DNA of 55,580 nt. Source: Erysipelotrichaceae bacterium UBA2227. GTDB lineage: Bacteria > Bacillota_I > Bacilli_A > Erysipelotrichales > Erysipelotrichaceae. Numbering within the stretch: position 1 is the stretch's first letter; every line of letters starts with the position of its first letter. This document shows, piece after piece, positions 8,528-16,663 of the stretch. The stretch covers positions 1-55,580 of the forward strand of contig DDYT01000047.1 of NCBI GenBank assembly GCA_002348095.1. The letters are read 5' to 3'. The notes below the pieces were generated by a model. It was not told where the DNA came from and made no database searches. It saw only the letters and a program-made list of their open reading frames with translations. Both the position numbers and the translations under genes were made by a program.

Positions 8528-9196
8528 ATGAAACAAAAACAATATGTCATCCTCGGCCTTGGAATCTTCGGATCAACGATTGCAAAGACATTAAGTGAAT
8601 ACAATTGTGAGGTCATTGCATTGGATAAAGATATCACCTGTGTCGATCGCGCCAGCGAGTTTGTTACACAGGCCGTTCTGGCGGATTTTACCGATATTGA
8701 GCAGCTTCGTGCAATCGGTGTCGGAGATTGTGATGTTGCTGTTGTCGCATCAGGCAGCCGCTTGGAAGAAAGCATCATGGCAATCATGAATTTGAAAGAG
8801 TTGGGAGTACCCTATATTTTGGCCAAAGCAAAAAATAAGACCTATATGCACATCCTGACCAAAATCGGGGCGGATAAAGTCGTCCGTCCTGAAAAAGAAA
8901 TGGGTGAACGGGTTGCTAAAGGACTGCTCAGTCGAAATATCATCGATATGATCGACATTGATGATGAATACAGTGTGATTGAAATCGTTGCTCCGCAAAA
9001 GTGGGTCGGAAAATCCTTGCGGGCTCTTGAACTTCGCGTCAACTATGGCATCAACGTATTGGGCATAAGAAAACGTCCGCATGAGCATTTGTCGATTTCT
9101 CCGGCTGCGGATTACATGATCGAGGAAACCGATCAGCTGCTGGTCATCGCTGAAACGGAGATGTTTGAGAAATTTGAATACTTCGGAAAACTGTAG
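8528..9196 (+). CDS. ktrA: Potassium uptake regulatory subunit (RCK domain protein)
   Basis: Predicted 222-residue cytoplasmic gating ring subunit. An RCK_N Rossmann domain (GLGIFG at residues 10-15; D34 after the second strand) binds nucleotide, and an RCK_C domain occupies about residues 135-222. KtrA-type rings gate the KtrB dimer in response to ATP/ADP, and in Bacillota the RCK_C domain often binds c-di-AMP. That is family knowledge and not shown here. The gene starts 11 bases after ktrB, with TAGGAG overlapping the ktrB stop, and ends in a terminator, so the pair forms a complete operon. Confidence 0.9.
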   Translation: MKQKQYVILGLGIFGSTIAKTLSEYNCEVIALDKDITCVDRASEFVTQAVLADFTDIEQLRAIGVGDCDVAVVASGSRLEESIMAIMNLKELGVPYILAKAKNKTYMHILTKIGADKVVRPEKEMGERVAKGLLSRNIIDMIDIDDEYSVIEIVAPQKWVGKSLRALELRVNYGINVLGIRKRPHEHLSISPAADYMIEETDQLLVIAETEMFEKFEYFGKL

Positions 9197-9219
9197 GAAT
9201 GCTTGTGCGTTCCTTTTTT
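9196..9219 (+). terminator. ktrBA terminator
   Basis: GGAATGC / GCGTTCC stem (one G-T pair) with a TTGT loop and six T. It starts on the last base of the ktrA stop codon. Confidence 0.88.
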
Positions 9220-9225
9220 CTTCGC

Positions 9226-9231
9226 TATAAT
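9226..9231 (+). promoter_or_regulatory. -10 element for the arginase gene
   Basis: Perfect TATAAT seven bases after the ktrA terminator T run. The position 17 bases upstream (9203-9208, TTGTGC) is inside the terminator loop and stem, so terminator and promoter appear to overlap. Confidence 0.5.
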
Positions 9232-9246
9232 GGATGTGGTGATAAA

Positions 9247-10110
9247 ATGTTTGTAAAAATGATTGGTGTGTCAATGAATCAAGGCTGTGACATCGAGGGA
9301 ACTCAACTGGCGACAGCCTTTTTAAAGCAGCAGGGGTTTGTATTTGAAGATGAAATCGTTCCGCTGTCGGAACTTTCAAATCAAAACGGGGTCAAACACG
9401 GGGAACTGATTGCGGATGTGTGTGTCCGTTTGAAATCCAGTGTCAAAAAAGTGCTTTTAGCTCGCGATTTTCCCTTGATTATCGGTGGCGACCATGCCTT
9501 GGCTATGGGTTCGATCAGTGCGAATATGCGCCATGACAGGGCCATCCTGTGGATCGATGCTCACGGTGATGTAAACACACCGCAGACATCCGAGACAAAG
9601 CGGGCGCATGGAATGCCGCTGGCGGCACTGATGGGGTATGGCGATCCGCGATTTCTCAACATTATCGACCAACCTTATGTATCAGCAGATCAGATCATCA
9701 TGTTCGGGATCCGCAGTCTCGATGATCCGGAAGTCGTATTTCTGAGGGAAAAAGGGATACGGTACATTACTGCTGAAGAAATCCGTGATCGCGGCGAGAA
9801 GGCGTGCATTGAAGAAGTCGTCCGTCATTGCAAACGTTATGCACACACACACATAAGCTTCGATCTGGACAGCATCGATCCGGCTTACTGTCCGGGCGTA
9901 TCGACTCCGGTCGTGAGGGGATTGCATCCCTCGACGCCGCTGAATCTGATTTCGACACTGTTTAATACGGTCAGCATCCGCAGCATGGACATCGTAGAGT
10001 TCAACCCGTTACTCGATAACGGAGACAGTTTTACGATCGTCAAGGAAACATTAAAAATCGTCAGCCGCAAAGTCAATGAGTATAGTTATGCCTTAAACCT
10101 GGAACAGTAG
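9247..10110 (+). CDS. rocF: Arginase family hydrolase
   Basis: Predicted 287-residue binuclear manganese ureohydrolase, probably cleaving arginine to ornithine and urea. All six metal ligands are present: H83 in GGDH, D104, H106 and D108 in DAHGD, and D206 and D208 in SFDLDSIDP. HGMPLAALMG at 121-130 is closer to arginases than to agmatinases or formimidoylglutamases. The start at 9247 follows GGTGAT; an upstream in-frame ATG at 9199 lies inside the ktrA terminator and is rejected. No ornithine aminotransferase or urease gene is near. Agmatinase or guanidinobutyrase activity remains possible. Confidence 0.82.
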   Translation: MFVKMIGVSMNQGCDIEGTQLATAFLKQQGFVFEDEIVPLSELSNQNGVKHGELIADVCVRLKSSVKKVLLARDFPLIIGGDHALAMGSISANMRHDRAILWIDAHGDVNTPQTSETKRAHGMPLAALMGYGDPRFLNIIDQPYVSADQIIMFGIRSLDDPEVVFLREKGIRYITAEEIRDRGEKACIEEVVRHCKRYAHTHISFDLDSIDPAYCPGVSTPVVRGLHPSTPLNLISTLFNTVSIRSMDIVEFNPLLDNGDSFTIVKETLKIVSRKVNEYSYALNLEQ

Positions 10111-10129
10111 AACAACACTGTTCTTTTCT
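10102..10129 (+). terminator. Probable arginase terminator
   Basis: GAACAGT / ACTGTTC stem (10102-10108 with 10117-10123), an 8-base loop, then a T-rich tract broken by C. It begins within the coding end. Confidence 0.55.
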
Positions 10130-10143
10130 TTTTCTTTCAAATC

Positions 10144-10152
10144 TGTTAGAAT
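10144..10152 (+). promoter_or_regulatory. Extended -10 upstream of the NusG-II/Gx pair
   Basis: TGTTAGAAT, an extended -10, 21 bases before the start codon and just after the arginase terminator. No clear -35; AAGGAGGTG follows as the ribosome-binding site. Confidence 0.45.
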
Positions 10153-10173
10153 GGTTGCGCAAGGAGGTGCGCT

Positions 10174-10551
10174 ATGAATAAAGCAGACAAAACGTTTATT
10201 GCCATCGTTGCTGTATTGTCCGTCTTGTTGTACGGTTCTTTGCAGTATGTCGTCAGGGCCACCACCTCCAATCAGAAGATCGCCGTCGTCAGTTACCGTG
10301 ATAGAGAAGTTTTGCGTATCGATATGAGCAGAGACGATAAATATGTCGTCCAAGGAACCTTGGGAGAGGTATTTATCGAAGTTAAGGATAATCGGATCCG
10401 GGTGGAGAAGGAAACCTCACCCTTACATATCTGTTCGATTCAGGGATGGATCGAATATGCCAATGTACCGATCACCTGTCTGCCCAATCACGTCGTTATC
10501 GTCATCATCAATGCGGTCAATGAGCATGGTGAGGATACGACGGTGAAATGA
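10174..10551 (+). CDS. NusG domain II-containing membrane-anchored protein
   Basis: Predicted 125-residue protein with one N-terminal membrane segment (about residues 8-28) and an extracytoplasmic NusG_II-type beta domain. The IEVKDNRIRVEKETSPLHIC...GWI pattern and the conserved C-x12-C pair, here C87 and C100, are typical. This family is not the transcription factor NusG. Its ATGA overlap with the next gene, a Gx-family membrane protein, is a recurrent pairing. Such pairs often occur near flavin-dependent or extracellular electron-transfer genes, but none of those partners are in this window. The function is unknown. Confidence 0.78.
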   Translation: MNKADKTFIAIVAVLSVLLYGSLQYVVRATTSNQKIAVVSYRDREVLRIDMSRDDKYVVQGTLGEVFIEVKDNRIRVEKETSPLHICSIQGWIEYANVPITCLPNHVVIVIINAVNEHGEDTTVK

Positions 10552-11057
10552 ACCGCAGAAACCGTGTGCGCCGAATGATGATTTTGACGATGTTGTTGGC
10601 AATGAGCATCGTCTTTCATATGTTAGAGCCATCACTACCGCTTCCGATTCCCGGAGTTAAACTCGGATTGGCCAATATATTGGGCCTGATCGCCTTATAT
10701 ATGTTTGGTTGGCGAGAAATGTTATCAATTAACTTCGGTCGGGTATTGATTGCATCCTTGTTGCGTGGTATTATTTTTGGGACGGGATTTTGGCTGTCGC
10801 TCAGCGGAGTCGCACTGAGCAGTCTGACAGTCATTCTATTAAAAAAACTGACGCCGTTGAGTGCGATCGGACTGAGCGTTGCCTCAGCAACCTTCCACAA
10901 CGTCGGGCAGATCATTGCTATTATCATCATATGGTCATCGATCATGATGGTATACTGGCTGCCGGTCATGATTTGGATGAGCATCCCTACAGGAATACTG
11001 ACAGGAGCGCTTGCCGTCGCTGTATTAAAGAGGATATCGAAAGGAGGGTCACCATGA
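10548..11057 (+). CDS. Gx transporter family protein (heptaprenyl diphosphate synthase component I-like)
   Basis: Predicted 169-residue integral membrane protein with five or so hydrophobic segments. The PIPGVKLGLANILGLIALYMFG stretch near residues 32-53 and the ATFHNVGQI motif near residues 116-124 are the hallmarks of the Gx/Hpre_diP_synt_I family. Databases often call this family heptaprenyl diphosphate synthase component I, but the membrane topology looks more like the S-component of an ECF-type transporter, and no prenyl synthase follows here. It overlaps the NusG-II gene by four bases (ATGA). The substrate is unknown. Confidence 0.8.
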   Translation: MNRRNRVRRMMILTMLLAMSIVFHMLEPSLPLPIPGVKLGLANILGLIALYMFGWREMLSINFGRVLIASLLRGIIFGTGFWLSLSGVALSSLTVILLKKLTPLSAIGLSVASATFHNVGQIIAIIIIWSSIMMVYWLPVMIWMSIPTGILTGALAVAVLKRISKGGSP

Positions 11058-11122
11058 TCAAGTTGAGAATTGCAAAAGAAATGAATCGAAACTTCGCTTT
11101 TCATGGTGTGCTCAATAGCTAA
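11054..11122 (+). CDS. Possible 22-residue small protein
   Basis: An ATG overlapping the stop of the Gx gene (ATGA) and preceded by a strong AAAGGAGGGT ribosome-binding site opens a 22-codon frame starting MIKLRIAKEMNR and ending VLNS. The peptide is basic and shows no membrane segment. The ribosome-binding site and overlap are as good as for any gene in the operon, so it may be translated. It could equally be the remnant of a decayed gene, because about 75 untranslated bases follow before the terminator. No function is suggested. Confidence 0.4.
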   Translation: MIKLRIAKEMNRNFAFHGVLNS

Positions 11123-11199
11123 ACACCTTTTTGTTCGCGGAGTTCGTCGAGTCGGTGACTTGAATGATTTCGCGGGATATTTGCGTATAAAACCATTCG

Positions 11200-11222
11200 A
11201 GGCACCCGTGTGCCTTTTTTGT
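11200..11222 (+). terminator. Terminator upstream of the ABC exporter genes
   Basis: AGGCAC / GTGCCT stem with a CCGT loop and six T. It closes the NusG-II/Gx transcript. Only 27 bases separate it from the next start codon, so the exporter promoter is not obvious; a TATAAA at 11186-11191 lies upstream of the hairpin. Confidence 0.85.
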
Positions 11223-11248
11223 TTAGCAGTGTAGAAATGAGGGATATT

Positions 11249-13045
11249 ATGGAACAGTTTATGTTTATCTGGCAAAAATTACAGAATAACCGTCTGAGAA
11301 TGATGGCTATGTTTTTGTCTGTCATCTTTTATGTGACGCTGATGTTGCTATCACCGTTATTTTTCAGTTTCTTTGTCGATAACGTCATCGGCGACGGTGA
11401 AATCGTCCATCCGCTTGCCCGTATGTTTTCGGCGTGGCTTGGCGGGGTCGAAGTTTTGCGCAACAATCTCTGGATCGGCGGTGTCATCATCGTTTTGATC
11501 AGTGCATTATCCGGAATCGCCATGTATTGGCGCGGCCGGTTAAACGGGGAGATATCTGAAAATGTCACCCAGAAGATCCGTGATGAGGTTTACCGCCATT
11601 TACAACGCTTGCCGTATTCCTACCATGTCAATGCCAAAACCGGAGATTTGATCCAACGCTGTACCTCGGATGTCGATCAGATCCGCCGCTTTCTGGCATC
11701 ACAGATCTCAGAATTGGTGTATGCCGTTGCTTTATCTCTGATTGCCGGCGTGATCCTCTTCAGCATCCATGCCCCGTTAGCCTGGCTGTCGATTGTCAGC
11801 CTTCCCATCATCTTTGCCTTTGCTTACATCTTTTTCATCAAGATGCAAAAAGCGTTTAAGGCGTCGGATGAATCAGAAGGCGAGATGTCTGCCGTGATTC
11901 AGGAAAACCTTTCCGGGACCCGGGTGGTCAAAGCTTTCAGCCGTGAAAGTTATGAGTTGGAGAAATTCGAAAAAAAGAACCGCACCTTCCGTGATCTGAC
12001 ATATCGACTGATCCATCTGTTGGGTATGTACTGGGGACTCTCGGATCTTATATGCCTTCTTCAGATATTATTGGTCGTCGTCAGCGGAATCACGATGGCA
12101 AAAGAAGGTTCGATTACGGTCGGTAATTATTTTGTCTTTGTCTCGTATGTCAGTATGATTTTATGGCCGGTGCGCAATGTCGGACGGATCTTGTCCGATA
12201 TGGGAAAGGTCGGTGTTTCGATCGACCGTCTGAAGGAAATCCTCAATCACCCTCTCGAAGATATCGATGTGGGTCTGATGCCGGACATCAACGGATCGAT
12301 CGTATTCGATCAGGTGTATTTTAAGTATGATGACGGAGAAACCGATGTCTTGAAAAACGTTTCGTTCTCCGTTAAAAAAGGGGAAACGATTGCGATCATG
12401 GGTCCGACCGGATCCGGAAAATCCTCCCTGGTCCATTTGCTGACCCGGCTTCACGATTATCGTGAAGGATCGATCACGATCGATGGGGTCGAATTAAGAG
12501 ATATCAGGCGCAGTCATTTGCGCAAACATGTCGGAATCGTACTGCAGGAACCGTTTTTGTTCTCCAAAACGATTTCCGCAAATATTGCTTTGGCACTGCC
12601 GCAGGCACCGGAAGAAGAAATCGAACGTGCGGCAAAAATCGCCAGTGTCCATCAGGTCATCACGGAGTTTGACCGGGGCTATCAGACGATGGTCGGTGAA
12701 AAGGGCGTAACGCTTTCCGGCGGTCAGAAACAGCGGATCGCCATTGCCCGGACGATCATCAACAATTCGCCGATCTTGATTTTTGATGATTCGCTTTCAG
12801 CGGTAGATACCGAAACGGACATGCATATCCGTACGGCATTGCATGCGATCGCCAAAGACACGACGACGATCATTATTACGCATCGTATTTCCTCTGCTCA
12901 AAATGCCGATAACATCATCGTGCTCAATGAGGGAGAAATCGAGCAACAAGGAACCCATGCACAGCTGTTGGCGCAAGAAGGCTTGTATAAGCGGATTGCG
13001 GACATTCAGAGTGCCATGGTGATGGGAGGTGAAGAGGATGAGTGA
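11249..13045 (+). CDS. ABC exporter half-transporter, degenerate-Walker-B subunit
   Basis: Predicted 598-residue exporter subunit: six membrane segments (about residues 1-315) then a nucleotide-binding domain. Walker A GPTGSGKSS starts at residue 385 and the signature LSGGQ is at 489-493. Walker B ends FDD, with D514 replacing the catalytic glutamate, as in LmrC/YheI/TM287-type subunits. I chose ATG 11249, preceded by GAGGG, over upstream GTG/ATG codons. Its stop overlaps the start of the partner gene by eight bases. The pair forms a heterodimeric multidrug- or lipid-type exporter; the substrate is not predictable. Confidence 0.88.
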   Translation: MEQFMFIWQKLQNNRLRMMAMFLSVIFYVTLMLLSPLFFSFFVDNVIGDGEIVHPLARMFSAWLGGVEVLRNNLWIGGVIIVLISALSGIAMYWRGRLNGEISENVTQKIRDEVYRHLQRLPYSYHVNAKTGDLIQRCTSDVDQIRRFLASQISELVYAVALSLIAGVILFSIHAPLAWLSIVSLPIIFAFAYIFFIKMQKAFKASDESEGEMSAVIQENLSGTRVVKAFSRESYELEKFEKKNRTFRDLTYRLIHLLGMYWGLSDLICLLQILLVVVSGITMAKEGSITVGNYFVFVSYVSMILWPVRNVGRILSDMGKVGVSIDRLKEILNHPLEDIDVGLMPDINGSIVFDQVYFKYDDGETDVLKNVSFSVKKGETIAIMGPTGSGKSSLVHLLTRLHDYREGSITIDGVELRDIRRSHLRKHVGIVLQEPFLFSKTISANIALALPQAPEEEIERAAKIASVHQVITEFDRGYQTMVGEKGVTLSGGQKQRIAIARTIINNSPILIFDDSLSAVDTETDMHIRTALHAIAKDTTTIIITHRISSAQNADNIIVLNEGEIEQQGTHAQLLAQEGLYKRIADIQSAMVMGGEEDE

Positions 13046-14882
13046 ACAATTTGAAGAACAAGAGTATAATACGGATTCGCTGGATACCAAGCTTTGGTCC
13101 AAGATACTGAAACTGCTGTGGATCCATAAGAAAGACTTGTTTGTTTTATACGGATTTATGATCATGCTGGCGTTTGTGGATATTTCTTTTCCGCTGCTTA
13201 ACCGTCACGCGATCGACAATTTTGTCATCGGCAGTCCTCAGGACAACGAAGTGCTGATTTTTACTTTGGTGTATCTGGGATTTGTCGTATGGCAGGCATT
13301 TAATGTGTATTATTTTATCAAGCGGGCCGGAAAGATCGAAATGAACTTTGCGTATGACGTGCGCCAGCGTGCATTTACCAAACTGCAGGAACTGTCGTTT
13401 ACCTATTACGATAAAACGCCGTTGGGTTGGATCATGGCTCGGATGACCAGTGATATCACCCGGCTGTCCGAAATCCTCTCCTGGGGACTGATGGATATGG
13501 TCTGGGGATTTTCCGTAATGATCGGAATCACGATCGTCATGCTGATCACCAACTGGCAGATGGCCTTGCTCATTCTGATGGTCATTCCGCCGCTATGGTA
13601 TATCAGCGTTTATTTTCAGACGCGCATCTTAAAAACCTATCGGGAAGTCCGTAAGGTGAACTCTAAGATCACCGGCGCATTCTCCGAGGGGATCAGCGGT
13701 GCCAAAACGACAAAGACGATGGCCATCGAAGATCTTAATCTGGAAGAGTTCAAGTCGCTTACCGGGGATATGCGTCAGCGCTCGATCCGGGCAGCTGTGC
13801 TATCGGCACTGTTTATGCCCTTGGTCACCGGTTTAGGGGCTATCAGTACGGCCGGGATCCTGGTCGTCGGCGGTCATCAGGTGCTGTTGGGGGCCATTCA
13901 GTTTGGAACACTGATGCTCTTTACTCAGTATGCCGGGCAGTTTTTTGAGCCTTTAAGACAGATTGCCCGCTTACTGGCGGAATTGCAGATGGCACAGGCA
14001 TCGGCGGAACGGGTCCTTTCACTGATTAACAGTGAAGCTGATATCGTCGATCATCCCCATGTCATCGAGAAGTATGGAACGATATTACATCCGAAGAAAG
14101 AAAACTATCCGACGATGGATGGGGAAGTCGAGTTCAGAAACGTGACCTTCCACTATAATCCGCAAGAACCGGTACTCACTGATTTCAATCTGAAAGTCAA
14201 AAAAGGTCAGACGGTGGCTCTGGTGGGTGAAACGGGTTCGGGGAAAAGTACGATCGTCAATCTGCTGTGCAGGTTCTATCAGCCGGTTGAAGGACAGATC
14301 CTGATCGATGGTGTGGATATTACCGAACGTTCGATCGGGTGGCTGCATTCCAATCTGGGATATGTCTTGCAGGCACCGCATCTTTTTTCCGGTACGGTCG
14401 CCGAGAATATTCGTTACGGACGGTTGGAAGCCACCGATCAGGAAGTTGAAGAAGCAGCCAAACTTGTCAATGCACACAACTTTATCATGAAACTGGAACA
14501 GGGATATGCTTCGGATGTCGGGGAAGGCGGAAACCGTCTTTCCACCGGCGAGAAGCAGCTGATTTCGTTTGCCCGGGCCGTACTGGCCGATCCGGCGATC
14601 TTTGTTTTGGATGAAGCCACTTCTTCCATCGACACAGAAACCGAGCAGATCATCCAGCATGCGATAGATACCTTATTGGTCGACCGTACAAGTTTTGTCA
14701 TTGCCCATCGTCTTTCGACGATCGTCAGTGCCGATGTCATTCTGGTCATCAAAAAAGGTAAAATCGTTGAACAGGGAACTCACAGTGAGCTGTTAAGGCT
14801 CAAAGGGATTTACTACCGGCTGTATACCAATCAGTTCCAGGAAGATTTGCAAAATCAGTTATTGCAGTTAAAACCGGAGTAA
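13038..14882 (+). CDS. ABC exporter half-transporter, catalytic-glutamate subunit
   Basis: Predicted 614-residue partner subunit with six membrane segments and a C-terminal ATPase domain. Walker A GETGSGKST starts at residue 397 and Walker B keeps the catalytic E526 (VLDEATSS), but the signature is altered to LSTGE (501-505). With the first subunit's intact LSGGQ this gives one consensus ATP site and one degenerate site, the pattern of LmrCD/BmrCD-type heterodimers. The N-terminus is an acidic cytoplasmic extension. The ATG at 13038 follows GGAGGTG; an upstream GTG is less likely. A terminator overlaps its end. Confidence 0.88.
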   Translation: MSEQFEEQEYNTDSLDTKLWSKILKLLWIHKKDLFVLYGFMIMLAFVDISFPLLNRHAIDNFVIGSPQDNEVLIFTLVYLGFVVWQAFNVYYFIKRAGKIEMNFAYDVRQRAFTKLQELSFTYYDKTPLGWIMARMTSDITRLSEILSWGLMDMVWGFSVMIGITIVMLITNWQMALLILMVIPPLWYISVYFQTRILKTYREVRKVNSKITGAFSEGISGAKTTKTMAIEDLNLEEFKSLTGDMRQRSIRAAVLSALFMPLVTGLGAISTAGILVVGGHQVLLGAIQFGTLMLFTQYAGQFFEPLRQIARLLAELQMAQASAERVLSLINSEADIVDHPHVIEKYGTILHPKKENYPTMDGEVEFRNVTFHYNPQEPVLTDFNLKVKKGQTVALVGETGSGKSTIVNLLCRFYQPVEGQILIDGVDITERSIGWLHSNLGYVLQAPHLFSGTVAENIRYGRLEATDQEVEEAAKLVNAHNFIMKLEQGYASDVGEGGNRLSTGEKQLISFARAVLADPAIFVLDEATSSIDTETEQIIQHAIDTLLVDRTSFVIAHRLSTIVSADVILVIKKGKIVEQGTHSELLRLKGIYYRLYTNQFQEDLQNQLLQLKPE

Positions 14883-14896
14883 AATCCGGTTTTTTT
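14870..14896 (+). terminator. ABC exporter operon terminator
   Basis: AAAACCGGA / TCCGGTTTT stem with a GTAAAA loop running into a T tract. The stop codon of the second subunit is within the hairpin. Confidence 0.88.
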
Positions 14897-14897
14897 A

Positions 14898-14906
14898 TGA
14901 TATGAT
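14898..14906 (+). promoter_or_regulatory. Extended -10 of the dUTPase gene
   Basis: TGATATGAT begins two bases after the preceding terminator's T tract. No separate -35 could fit outside the hairpin. Confidence 0.45.
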
Positions 14907-14929
14907 ATCGTCAATGTGAGGAAACGTCT

Positions 14930-15421
14930 ATGAAACTGAAAATCAACGATTTGATCCCTTATCAACAGCAGCTCGATGAGCGCATCTTTATCTTGCACCA
15001 AACCGACCGTCCGACGACCATGCAGTCACGTCTGCTCGCTTTGCTGGTTGAAGTCGGCGAATTTGCCAATGAGACCCGCTGCTTTAAATTTTGGAGCGTT
15101 CGCGGACCATCCGAAAAAGCCGTGTTAGCAGAGGAGTTTGGTGACGGATTGCATTTCTTCTTATCGCTGGGTATCGACTTGAATGATGATGGAGCGGATG
15201 TCGAGGCAATCACGGTTGACGGCAGCGGGACCGACCGGTTTCTAGCGCTCTATGATGCGATCACGGTATTTGGCCGAAATGCCAATCTGGATACGTACCG
15301 CGAGGCGTTCGGACTGTTTTTCGGATTGGCAAACAGTTTCGGCTTGTCAGATGAAGACATCCGGATGTATTATCTGAAAAAGAACGAAAAGAATCATGCC
15401 CGTCAGGATCAGAACTATTGA
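14930..15421 (+). CDS. Dimeric dUTP diphosphatase (all-alpha NTP pyrophosphatase)
   Basis: Predicted 163-residue all-alpha enzyme of the dUTPase_2/MazG superfamily, hydrolysing dUTP to dUMP and pyrophosphate to keep uracil out of DNA. The metal-binding helices are E41-V-G-E44 and E69-F-G-D72, an ExxE...ExxD pattern, and CFKFWS at 51-56 is the usual uridine-side segment. It is unrelated to the trimeric Dut fold. TGAGGAAA precedes the start. The neighbouring genes are unrelated, although dCMP deaminase (comEB) about 4 kb downstream feeds the same dUMP pool. Confidence 0.88.
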   Translation: MKLKINDLIPYQQQLDERIFILHQTDRPTTMQSRLLALLVEVGEFANETRCFKFWSVRGPSEKAVLAEEFGDGLHFFLSLGIDLNDDGADVEAITVDGSGTDRFLALYDAITVFGRNANLDTYREAFGLFFGLANSFGLSDEDIRMYYLKKNEKNHARQDQNY

Positions 15422-15430
15422 TCCGTCGGG

Positions 15431-15459
15431 TTGCACTTGATGACGGTATTGCATATAAT
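15431..15459 (+). promoter_or_regulatory. Promoter of the M42 aminopeptidase gene
   Basis: TTGCAC, a 17-base spacer and a perfect TATAAT. The same TTGCAC -35 is used before the tRNA-Arg gene. Confidence 0.6.
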
Positions 15460-15478
15460 GGAAACATTGGAGGAAATT

Positions 15479-16585
15479 ATGGAAGAAAAAACAATGGAAA
15501 AACTGATTGAAGGTTTGAATTTGGATCTGATGCGTGACTTTACGCAGGCAGACGGCATATCAGGCAATGAAAAAGAAGCATCCCGGGTCATGAAGCGGTG
15601 GACGGAGAATGTCGCCGATGAGGTCGTTTACGATAATCTGGGATCGATCGCTTTGACGAAAAAGGGAAGCGGTAACGGACCGAAAGTCATGTTGGCAGGT
15701 CATATCGATGAAATCGGATTTTTGGTCAAGAGCATCGATGACAACGGATTTATCCGTCTTCATCCGATCGGCGGATGGTGGGGCCATGTGCTGCCTTCGC
15801 ACCCGGTAACGATCACGACCCGCAAAGGGGACAAGGTGACCGGTCTGATAGGCTCAAAGGCGCCGCACGGCATGCCGGCGGATGTGCGTAACAAAGTCAT
15901 GGAAATCAAAGACCTCTTTGTCGATTTAGGGGTTAAGAATAAAGCTGAAGTCGAGTTGCTGGGCGTTGCTATCGGTGATATGGTCACACCCAAATCGGAG
16001 TTTATGGTCATGGGCAATCCGAATTTTCTCGCAGCCAAAGCCTGGGATGACCGTATCGGTGCAATCATTGCGACACAAGTGCTTCTAAACCTAAAAGATC
16101 GGACACATTCAGCGGATGTGATTGCTGTCGGAACTGTTCAGGAAGAAGTCGGTCTGCGCGGCGCTAAAACCGCGGCGTATCTGGTCAAGCCGGATGTGGC
16201 CGTTTCTTTGGATGTAACGATCGCAACGGATACTCCGGGCGATGACGGCCGAATCAAAATGGGCTTTGGCGTAACTATGGAACTGGCGGATTCTTCGCAT
16301 CTGGGTCACCGCGGTCTGTTGGGACATTTGGAAGAAATGGCGAAAAAGCTGAATCTGCCGGTACAGTTTGAATTATTGGCTGCAGGCGGAACGGATTCCG
16401 GTGAAATCCATAAATCATTTGACGGGGTCATTGCAGTTACCCTGTCCATTCCGAGCCGTTATATTCATTCACATTATGCATTGATCCATCGCAAGGATGT
16501 TGCGGATACCATTACCTTGCTGACGGAGTTTGCAGCAACGCTCGACTGGGATACCGTCGAGAAGATCCGCGTTTTCAATCGTTGA
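15479..16585 (+). CDS. M42 family glutamyl/cellulase-type aminopeptidase
   Basis: Predicted 368-residue cytoplasmic metallo-aminopeptidase that would form the large tetrahedral M42 assembly and trim peptides. Expected residues are present: H75 and D77 in AGHIDE, the bridging aspartate D190 in AWDDR, the catalytic E222 with ligand E223 in QEEVGLRGA, and D245 in SLDVT. DSGEIH and YIHSHY near the C-terminus match the remaining active-site strand and the last histidine. The ATG at 15479 follows TTGGAGG; the frame is open upstream to a TTG that overlaps the promoter. Substrate preference within M42 cannot be told from sequence. Confidence 0.9.
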   Translation: MEEKTMEKLIEGLNLDLMRDFTQADGISGNEKEASRVMKRWTENVADEVVYDNLGSIALTKKGSGNGPKVMLAGHIDEIGFLVKSIDDNGFIRLHPIGGWWGHVLPSHPVTITTRKGDKVTGLIGSKAPHGMPADVRNKVMEIKDLFVDLGVKNKAEVELLGVAIGDMVTPKSEFMVMGNPNFLAAKAWDDRIGAIIATQVLLNLKDRTHSADVIAVGTVQEEVGLRGAKTAAYLVKPDVAVSLDVTIATDTPGDDGRIKMGFGVTMELADSSHLGHRGLLGHLEEMAKKLNLPVQFELLAAGGTDSGEIHKSFDGVIAVTLSIPSRYIHSHYALIHRKDVADTITLLTEFAATLDWDTVEKIRVFNR

Positions 16586-16589
16586 TCAC

Positions 16590-16611
16590 AGGAACCTTCG
16601 GGTTCCTTTTT
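16590..16611 (+). terminator. Terminator of the M42 aminopeptidase gene
   Basis: AGGAACC / GGTTCCT stem with a TTCG tetraloop and five T. Confidence 0.88.
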
Positions 16612-16632
16612 CATGCCAAACGACCCCTTTTC

Positions 16633-16641
16633 TGCTATAAT
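16633..16641 (+). promoter_or_regulatory. Extended -10 of the lspA operon
   Basis: TGCTATAAT, a perfect extended -10 element, 22 bases before the lspA start. No recognisable -35. Confidence 0.6.
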
Positions 16642-16663
16642 AGGATGGATAAGTGGTGAAAAT

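Noticed and set aside
9199..9246. Upstream start of the arginase gene at ATG 9199
   Set aside because: It lies in the ktrA terminator and upstream of the -10 element; the ATG at 9247 has GGTGAT in place.
15410..15431. Hairpin GGATCA/TGATCC at the end of the dUTPase gene as a terminator
   Set aside because: The stem is real but no T tract follows on either side, so I do not annotate a terminator.
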